NCBI GenBank assembly: GCA_951394405.1
Contig: OX596334.1
Location: 4,836,001-4,900,000 of the forward strand
Length of the DNA: 64,000 bases
Origin: Coprinellus micaceus
Lineage: Eukaryota; Basidiomycota; Agaricomycetes; Agaricales; Psathyrellaceae
Direction of reading: 5' to 3'
The position numbers and the translations under genes were made by a program. The notes beneath the pieces were generated by a model. It worked only from the letters and a program-made list of their open reading frames with translations, was not told the DNA's origin and made no database searches. Below, piece after piece: positions 56,469-64,000 of the stretch; position 1 is the first letter of the stretch, and each line of letters opens with the position of its first letter.

Positions 56469-58213
56469 CGCTGGAGGGGGAACCGTTTGGTATCGCAACA
56501 GAGCAAGCTTGAGAGGTCGAAGGGCGAATGAACGGGTTGGGTTGGAGGGACAAGTCGCGAGACTGCGGATGTGTAGGTGTGACGTCGTTGGATGATTGTC
56601 CGGTGGAGTTCGGGGTTCATCTTGGCACGGGAGCCAGAAGAACCAGAGAGTCTAAGGCTCGGCGCATGGGTGCTGTGAAGACAAGCGTGGTTGGGGAGAC
56701 AACTGTGCGGCGATCCTAGAAGCGAAGTACTTCGTCGAGAATAAGGAGACAACGGATGCCTGGGAGCTGGAACGAAGATCGTGGAGGTTGAACACAATAA
56801 GGATTCGTGGCGAATCGGAATGGACAGGACGAATTGATCCACAGCTGCGGTGGCAGTAGAGATAAGATCATCTGCCTCCCCTCGCGGAAATTAGGCGCCC
56901 GGCCTGGTGGATCCTGCTCATCTGTTCCCCCCTATGAACAACAGCCTCTAACGGCCATCACAATAGCTAGGCGCTCGCCAAATTGACCTGGGTGATCTCC
57001 CAATGCCCTCGAAACGCAGATCAAGGATCCACGTTGCCTAGAAGTGTTTCGCGTGGGGAGGTGACATGCGTTCGGCCTTCGTGCTTCGGGTTGTATGAAA
57101 TCATTCCATTCACTTTATTCGTTACGGCTGATGGGAGTCCAATTTCATGAAGCGTTCTAATAAGAGCAGATAGTAAGACAATGGGGTTGATGGAAACGTC
57201 CCCTTAAAGCCCTATACGTAGTAGGGCTATGTGGTGGCTGTAGCGATAAGATAAGATCCTTGCTTCCTTCGCCGCGTCCCCATTTGCTTTCCAGACTGGT
57301 TCCGTATACTTGGGAAGGGTACACCGAGACAAAACGCGCTACAGCAGTAGAATATTTATCATCACTTCAACCCCGCTTGGGGGTGAGCGGACCGCATATG
57401 TCAACCTGGTAAGCCACTCTTAGATATCTGCGGCGGGAGATAGGTCGGCACTTCCGAAGCACCAGGGGGCAGAGTCGAGTTTCACCCTCATCACAAGACC
57501 GAGAGCCGCTAATAGGACCGGCGCCTCATTGTTCTTCTCTATTTGGCGATAGGATGGCGCGAGGACAGGAATGTTAATCTCATTGCCCATCTTACCGGCG
57601 CTCACAGCTCGGCGGTGCAGAACATTCAGGGTTCGTGTGCTACATCTAAGCGCCCATTTCTGTATGTGTATCAAATAATTTGCCTGCCGCTAGTCCTTGT
57701 TGGTCGCGATGGTGACTGAGATCGAAGAATGGGAAGCATAACACCGCACAAGGTCCCTTCCACAGAGCCCTCCTCTTGCCTGTACTTTCTTTCCTACACG
57801 CGTCCTTCTCATCACGCCCAATACATTCGTTTAGAATGTGAAGAGTAGGCGTTAGATGGGCCTTCCCTGACAATTTGACACAGGGGCCTCCGAAGACTGC
57901 CATGTCGTAATCCTCTCCTTCACGCCATACATACGACCTCCCCCGAGAAGCCAAGTGTTACGCCTTTTGTAAAAGCGGAAGTATCAGCGACAGAATCAGC
58001 GACTCCTGAATGAGCACGCATTGATCTTGATCTCACGTTTTGCGTTCTTGTCCCCCAGAAGCTTATACTGCATCCCGGAGTCATATATAGTGAGCCCATG
58101 ACGATGAGGCTCATTGGTGCTCCGGTCCCCTCCCCCGTTGCGTTCCCACAGTGTGACCCATCCTCGAGCCACCCCTCGTCGCTCGGCGGGAAAGTGCTAG
58201 GAATTTTGTATAC
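56469..58213. other. Intergenic region with no supported gene
   Basis: A minus-strand frame 57954-57646 (MAVFGGPCVKLSGKAHL part) has no convincing homology. TAGGCGCCC and TAAGCGCCC motifs occur at about 56890 and 57650. Confidence 0.45.
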
Positions 58214-59932
58214 ATGTCGTTGACACCGGAGAAAATTGCGAGTATCGGAGAAGCTATTTCGTCGTGGCGGTTACAGGAGGTGAGTTGGCTCGGAACGCGA
58301 CTTCTGTCTTTCGAATATCAGGAGTTGATCTATATCATGCAGTATATCATCCGTACGCACCATGATACTCAATCTTGAGGTCCTTTTCGCTTAGCCTTTT
58401 GTGCCCAGTACCGTTCTACACGCTATATGTAAGTATGAGCGAACATACTTTAAACCCGCAACTCGGAGACGAGCTAACTTGGGATCACTCCCTCAGATTC
58501 ACTATTGCCTAACCACCGTCGACGAGGAGGTCAACACAGTCCTCCCGCAGAAGAGATGGGTGGGCAAGCTCATCTTCGCTCTGCTGAGATACGGAACGCT
58601 CCTGTTCATCTTGATGGGGCTTCATGGTGAGTGTCCACCACTCCAATCCGTTGCCCATCTGACAGCTGTTAACCAGCCAACTATCGAACGTACATCGAAA
58701 TCTCCCCGGACGTAAGTTAGATCCCCTGCATTGCAATTCGGACTTCCCGCTAATCGCTCGGGCTCCAGGCATGCAAGGGAATTTTGATTGCGAATAGTGG
58801 TGTGTGCCATCGTCCATCTCTTCCAACTTTGTTCTGAGAAACATACCACTGTCCAGTTACGATCAACGTCGTCGCACTGGTTGCAGACGTGACAGTCGGA
58901 ATCTGCTTTTCTGTGCTCCTCGGAGTGCGGAAGTGGTACTACTTCTGCGGAATCATGTTGCTTTGCTCGGTATGTGGTTACTCAAGTCCTCCATGAATCT
59001 CCTCTGAGTCGCTGTGTAGGGACTTCCTACTGTTTATCTGGTGTTCCAGCTCCTTGGGTACATCCACGCACCGGGTAAGCATCGCTGTACTCTCCATTCT
59101 ACTTCCAGGACAATCATCTCACTCGGGAATCCTCGTTTAACAGCGGATCCTCTATCGCCTCTCGACGAGGAGCTCGGGTACCCGTGCTATGTGCCCGACG
59201 ATGAGGCGTTCTCCGAAGGTCTCCCAGGTGGAAGTATGGACCTCTTCTCGTACCTCAACTTCGCTCGGAGCATACGTGCGTTTCATCCCACCTTCGTTGC
59301 CTTGGAATTGCACTGACGCAGCACACCTGGGGCAAAAACAGTGCTATTACTCCTTGCGTTTGTCACATTTTGGATTCGGCTAAAGGAGCGGGGGAAGTTG
59401 ACGAAGGTGATTGGGCGGGACGGTGGGATATATTACATCTCCGCAGCAGGTAAGAATCCGACCTTTGTCCACGGATAGAGCACATATCTAATCACCTGGC
59501 CATATCGACCAGTCATTCGGCTTTTGGGAGGTATCATGTTCACACCAGCGTTGATTGCTGTGAGTACGCTTTAATACAGCGATCTCTGCTGGCGCTCTGA
59601 CCAAACCCTCGACCTTCAGCAAGACAGTATACGCTCGAGCCCAATATTCCCGTATGTCGAAACCACTCTAAGTCATACGGTTCGAGGTCCTGACGTACTT
59701 TACTAGGATCTTCCAAGGGCTGAATCAGATTGTCATCCCGATCCTTGCCCAACGGCTCCTCCTCAACATCCGGGCGCTTGAAAACGGGCATCCCCGGACC
59801 CTCACATCCTCTTACGCGCTAGATCTTGATCGTCCGGGGAGAGTCCATACGGAGGATCTGTTCTGGAATAGCTATGACGCTTCAGATTACACCACGGGCT
59901 CGGTTCGTCGAACGACAAGCTGGTATTCATAG
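58214..59932 (+). CDS. DUF6533-type multi-pass membrane protein
   Basis: Multi-exon gene starting ATG 58214 (MSLTPEKIASIGEAISSWRL). The family-typical first half is YIHYCLTTVDEEVNTVLPQK with RWVGKLIFALLRYGTLLFIL, where DUF6533 proteins have a DYxxTLDxEVxxxW-like motif followed by RY. More membrane segments follow (VTVGICFSVLLGVRKWYYFC, LPTVYLVFQLLGYI), then PLDEELGYPC, DLFSYLNFARS and LNQIVIPILAQRLLLNIRAL. The C-terminus is a soluble tail ending RRTTSWYS-stop at 59932. It is the paralogue of the truncated gene at the left window edge. Splice junctions at 58340-58440 and 59320-59460 are uncertain. Confidence 0.65.
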
Positions 59933-60908
59933 CAGAGTCCAAGCTCCTGGAAGGGTGGGAGTATCCGGACCGTCATTTGTATAATATTAGGCTAGAATCT
60001 ATGTATTTCTATCTGTACACCTCATAGGGCATGATTGCACCTTAATTAGATCCCCGCTTGCACAATCTGGTGGCGAGGTCTGGGCTCTTGCGGCACGATA
60101 GGGGCTCTAGCGTGGGAGCGAGCATGTCAACGCAAAAATTCTGAGCTCCCAAACACGAGTTACTTTCCGCTCCTGCTTTCATCGTCCCGTGGTGGCCCAC
60201 TGGCCCGTTAAGCCAACATCTCCGGACTCTTAGCTGGGTGACGATTCGCTGTAGGGCGGCCGAAAGCCTCGTCAATAGCCAGCTATACCGTTAAATTATT
60301 GCTGACTCAGCTTCACCACCGGAACCCTACCAGGCGCGAGCTTGGGGACCTTCATAACACAGGACGTCGGGCCTCAAAATACGTGTAGAACCCCTCGAAT
60401 TCTGTGTGGAAATCGGGCGGATGGGTTGTAGAAGCATCGTATGCCAGCCATCGTCTTGCGCAGTCACGGTCGCATGGCCACCCGCGGCCTTGTCCCCTTC
60501 AAAAACGCCTATACCTCAGTTAGCGAGGACCTACGCACCCTCCACACTCGCTGCTTTCGTGGTTTCGAACTGGCTTATGATCGTATCAAGCAATCACAGA
60601 TTTTGCTACCAGCGCGTCTCCGACTCTGGTGGCCACGAATTGTCCGTCTTGTACATCTTTAAGTTTGCTTCTCGAGTGTTCTACCGGGGTGATAGTATTC
60701 TCCTCTATACCCTCTCTCGGCCCATCCGATATGTCTTTCATACCCGCTCCTCTGTGTGGGTGCCATCATACGGCCTTCGCGACTTGCCCGGTAACGTGAA
60801 CGCGTCACGGTGTCCGCGGGCGCTTGTGGAAGATAGGGGCTTTGAGCGTGTGAACATCTCGGCATCATTGGACGCGATCGCTGCCGAGCGAGTGTCGTTC
60901 TTCCCCTC
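59933..60908. other. Intergenic region
   Basis: Open frames at 60406-60963 overlap each other and the next gene's start; no domain was recognised and no gene is called. Confidence 0.45.
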
Positions 60909-61770
60909 ATGCAACCACTACGGACCATCCTGGGTCGGTCATTCGCGGCCCATGGTGCGTTGAAACGACCAACCTCTATTTTTATCCACCTACGTCGTCC
61001 GCTACGATGCTACACCATCGGCTTAGGCTCTGATTCGTGGTCCTATACCCGCCGATATCCTCCTCGGCCACCAGGGTTCACCGCAAAGCTAATGTTTCGA
61101 GCGGATGGGAGGCCACGATCTAGGCTGAAAGGGACCCTGGTCGGTAAGTCTAACCATTCGTGTAGCTCGGGGACTCTAGGAGGCCGGCTAATCGAGGCAT
61201 CCACCGAAAGCTATAGTGTTTGGGGCTTGCACATACGCCTCATTGCAGGCGATCATCATGTACCTCGAGTTACGCCACCTCGACGGAATTGAGAAGGTAG
61301 ACTTGACTTTCGCAAACTACAATTTCGACTCCTTCGACGAGACCAAGAGCTACTTCCTCGAGCTGTTAGGTGCGATTGCGCAATACCAGGACCCCTTTGG
61401 CCTCAATATACTCTTCAAGCAATTCTTTTCCTGGATACATGATGACTTATCGACAGCTCGAAACAATCAAGTTCTACAGGCGCTGGGACTAACCTCGTAC
61501 GATGGGCTGCACGATCGATACATCAAGGAGGTCCACCAGGCAATGCGCGTGTGTGCGGAAGACATCCATGCGGTGCTGAAGCAAGGGAAGAAGCGGGACA
61601 AGACCGCACACGATGTTCGGACCCACATCGGTCGCGCGTTGAACACGCACATGGAATGTACTCTCACTTTGCAGAATGGGCTGGCGGCGAGGGAAAGGAC
61701 AACGCCACAGATGAGAAGGGGAATCGAAAAAGAGCCCGATGGGTCGAGTTCCTATGAATCCATCGGATAA
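60909..61770 (+). CDS. Conserved fungal protein of unknown function (copy 2)
   Basis: Two exons, 60909-61143 and 61217-61770, 789 bp (262 aa). The start MQPLRTILGRSFAAHGALKR is basic and presequence-like. RRYPPRPPGFTAKLMFRADG is followed by RPRSRLKG, and a hydrophobic segment spans the exon junction (VFGACTYASLQAIIMYLEL). Then YNFDSFDETKSYFLELLGAI, a helical middle and the C-terminal end SSSYESIG. Intron position and phase are the same as in the paralogue at 24792-25828. It lacks that copy's acidic run and is about 60 aa shorter. Family not recognised. Confidence 0.75.
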
Positions 61771-62959
61771 GCCATCGGGTCTTTAGAAGTACGTAGGAAT
61801 ATCTATTCCCTCGCGCTGCAGATCAACTCACCGGCCCCTCCTAGTCATTTGTACTGCGAGCATATACCCCTTCCCAAATACCAAGCGCTATTCCCGTTTT
61901 CATTTCTTCTGCCGACCCGCATGCATGACGGAGTCATAATACGAACGACCCCCAAGCCGGGCTTTCGTATATATTGGGGGTCTTCGACGTACTCGCTCGA
62001 TATCTCTTGTCTGTTTCCCTCGACGCTATGAGTGAGCACGATTATCTCGAACAGTTCATCGCCTGATGGTGTATGGAGACACCCTACGAGAGCGAAAGCC
62101 CAAGAGGGCACCTCATCGGGTTCCCCTCGCCGTTAGGCTATGGCATTTCTTGGGACTCCCCCCAGGCGGGGGACTCTGATTGCATAATTGAAAGGTTCGT
62201 CGGTTGTAGATGCCTGCCTCCGTTTCCTATTCCTCGAGCCCTGACGAGTGCATCTAGTCAAGACCATGGCGTCCTTGCTCCTCTGGCAAAGGTTATCAGA
62301 TCTCACCGCGTTCATATTTGAAAGGAGAGGGTTCATCTCGCCAACAAGTCTTTCACCGCCGATGGGTTTCGTGCGCCGACCACAACATGACTTTGGCCAC
62401 CGGCTCCTCATGCTATGCAGATTTGCCGAAACCTAGGGCACTCCCTCACATCGAGATAGCGCAGCGGACACATACGTTTGTCTCCTACCTGTTTACCAAC
62501 CCAACCTAGTGGTACTAGCAGAGACTACGATTCACAAAGTCTTACCTGAGCAAGATATCGTGGCATCCTTCCTCCAAGGTTCACTGTGAGCGTGTTGGTA
62601 TGAGAGGGCTCGCGCTGTCCCAAGTGGAAAGAACTTACGGCACGGCGGACTCAGGATGAGGGGAAGGCTGATGGGGGTGGCCCACAGGTTAAGTGGATAG
62701 GTGGGGGGTACCCTCATCCAGGGTATGTGATGCAACACCCACGTATTGGACGGTCTCGCTCTCTGCTGGACCATCGGTGGCCGGGCTGGATGTAGGGAAT
62801 TCGAGACCGTAACTCTTCGATTTCGGAAATTGGCGTGCCAATGCTCCTCCTGTTCCTTGAAGCTTCCCTCCGTGGTACCCGTCCTTGCTTCTTTACAGTT
62901 CCCACCACCGATTAATATGGTTCGTTACGGTCTTAAAACCCCATATTTCGACCGTTGTG

Positions 62960-63139
62960 TGTATTCTGGGGACATCGGGTAGGCGGGCGCCTCCCGGCAT
63001 ACGCGCCGCTATGATAGGCGCCGTGGCGGAAGAGGGCGGCTTATTAGCCCGTGACTGCACTGTGGGGACTTCGGGGAGGTGGGCGCCTCCCGGTTTAAGC
63101 GCACCGCTGATTGGCGCTGGGGAGGTAAGAGGGCGGGAT
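62960..63139. repeat. Tandem duplication, ~96-bp period, two copies
   Basis: Both copies contain GGGGAC, then GGGCGCCTCCCGG, then a CGC-CGCT block, GATAGGCGC or GATTGGCGC, and end AGAGGGCGG. Offsets between matched blocks are about 96 bp, with small indels. Each carries the palindrome-like GGGCGCCTCCC. Confidence 0.65.
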
Positions 63140-63831
63140 CGCCAAGATCGTCACTGACACTTGACTGGTACGACCCCTTGAACAACGCTTCTGTCCGAGG
63201 ACACCAGCGAGAGCTGTAGCTTGGTGTGTTGGACAATAATCTGTCTGTTTCGTGTGTCTCACCGGCAGGCTAACGGCACATCTGGATGCTATGGTGGGAC
63301 TTGCTGGGCGGTTCCGTTAGGCACGATGCCTGTCAACTTTGGCACCATGTCTCTTTATGAATTTCGAGCTTCCCGAATTTCAATTCAGCGGCCCCATAGG
63401 CCATTTTAGGCAGTTCCTACGCCATCTTTGCCACTTGGACTCTAGATTAACGATCCCTCGCTAACGCAAGCGCTCGGGCTCGGATTACAGGCGATCGGTT
63501 GCAGGATGGCGCTGGAATTGCGAAGCTATGATGAAGGTGAAATCAGAATTTCGACCGGCCGTCTGTGACAGGAGGTTAGTCAACGCTGCGAAGGTTCGAG
63601 CCGCATAGTCACCCTACGACTGGGGCAATACGCACATTATTCATACCAAATTGCCGTAACCCAGATATGGAGAGCATATGGCCTAGCTTGTCGGCGGTGA
63701 GAGCGGAGGTTCTGTCGGTACCGTTCCAGATCTACCATTTCGGAGAATATGAGTTTACACGGTTCGAGTCCCTGCAAGAATACACTGTTTGGAGATGATC
63801 CTACTTTTGGTCTGTAGTGCGGTCTTATCCC

Positions 63832-63838
63832 TATAAAG
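63832..63838 (+). promoter_or_regulatory. TATA box of the gene at the right edge
   Basis: TATAAAG lies 84 bp before ATG 63916, the typical distance for other TATA-bearing genes in this window. Confidence 0.55.
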
Positions 63839-63915
63839 TCTGGGCGGTTTCTTCGCCAACCTCATCGCCTCGCATTCAAACAGTTTTCAACTCCCAACAC
63901 CCACTCTCAATCAAC

Positions 63916-64000
63916 ATGAAGTTCACTTCTCTCCTCTCTGCTCTCACCATCCTAGCTGCCACCAACGAGGGCATGGCCGTCGTTTACCGTGGTTACTCCA
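63916..64000 (+). CDS. 5' end of a secreted protein gene, cut by the window edge
   Basis: ATG 63916 opens MKFTSLLSALTILAATNEGM and continues AVVYRGYS to the last base. The Lys followed by a hydrophobic core is a standard fungal signal peptide. The upstream flank has a TATA box and a C/A-rich leader (TCAACTCCCAACACCC) as in highly expressed fungal genes. The mature protein cannot be identified from what is visible. Confidence 0.6.
   Translation, partial: MKFTSLLSALTILAATNEGMAVVYRGYS

Larger units (their letters stand above)
61771..63915. other. Intergenic region with a tandem repeat
   Basis: No gene is supported over about 2.1 kb; the small frames lack motifs. It contains the 96-bp tandem duplication below and the promoter of the gene starting at 63916. 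Confidence 0.45.

Noticed and set aside
57646..57954. Possible CBM1 remnant (GGPCVKLS, then NEC)
   Set aside because: It shares two short blocks with the CBM1 of the 41.8 kb esterase, but spacing differs and there is no hydrolase downstream; chance is likely.
63670..63790. tRNA-like A-box (TGGCCTAGCTTG) and B-box (GGTTCGAGTCC)
   Set aside because: The flanks of the B-box do not form a T-stem and no acceptor stem closes; spacing is also wrong.
1..64000. CRISPR arrays, rRNA, bacterial-type operons
   Set aside because: No regularly spaced short direct repeats or rRNA-like blocks were seen; spliced genes show a eukaryotic genome.

Overview
The window looks like a gene-dense stretch of a filamentous basidiomycete genome, probably an agaricomycete. 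Almost every real gene is split by short (about 45-90 bp) introns with GTRNGT donors and YAG acceptors. The protein families are those expanded in mushroom-forming fungi: DUF6533 membrane proteins, HSPA12-type Hsp70 relatives, TPR-CHAT proteins, leucine-rich F-box-like proteins, BTB proteins, an AA9 lytic polysaccharide monooxygenase and a CBM1-linked SGNH esterase. No rRNA, tRNA, CRISPR array or bacterial-type operon was seen.

Layout. 0-1 kb: 3' part of a DUF6533-type membrane protein gene cut by the window edge. 2.7-10.5 kb: an HSPA12-like Hsp70 ATPase followed on the same strand by a large TPR-CHAT (caspase-like) gene whose reading frame is broken twice. 10.8-21 kb: two F-box-like paralogues in opposite orientation (one with an internal deletion), a complete seven-exon actin gene (375 aa) and an intronless F-box/LRR-like gene. 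21.5-24.3 kb and 45.1-47.9 kb: two arms of a ~2.8 kb inverted duplication, each carrying a secreted protein gene with an aerolysin-like beta-rich core and a histone-H1-like Lys/Ala/Pro tail. A third, older relative at 50.1-53 kb is split by a ~1.3 kb insertion with imperfect inverted ends.

The centre (27.8-40.5 kb) is a head-to-tail array of eight BTB-domain paralogues on the minus strand. Two more lie at 48.3 kb (+) and 53.2 kb (-), and a remnant at 12.5 kb. Most members share one plan: BTB, a helical K(E/D)xW region, then two Cys pairs that look like a split zinc ribbon. Some members are visibly decaying. Between array and duplication lie two lignocellulose-acting genes, a CBM1-SGNH (CE3-like) esterase and an AA9 LPMO. 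A GH5_9-type exo-beta-1,3-glucanase-like gene lies at 54.6-56.5 kb. The right end has a second DUF6533-like gene, a paralogue of the 25 kb gene of unknown function, and the first codons of a secreted protein at the border.

How the genes relate. The window mixes housekeeping (actin) and wall or plant-polymer enzymes with fast-evolving, tandemly duplicated families of the kind often tied to recognition, stress or defence in basidiomycetes (BTB array, CHAT, HSPA12, pore-former-like secreted proteins). Gene birth and death is visible directly: tandem and inverted duplication, stops, lost splice sites, deletions and insertions. All functional statements are from motif recognition by eye; no database search was run.
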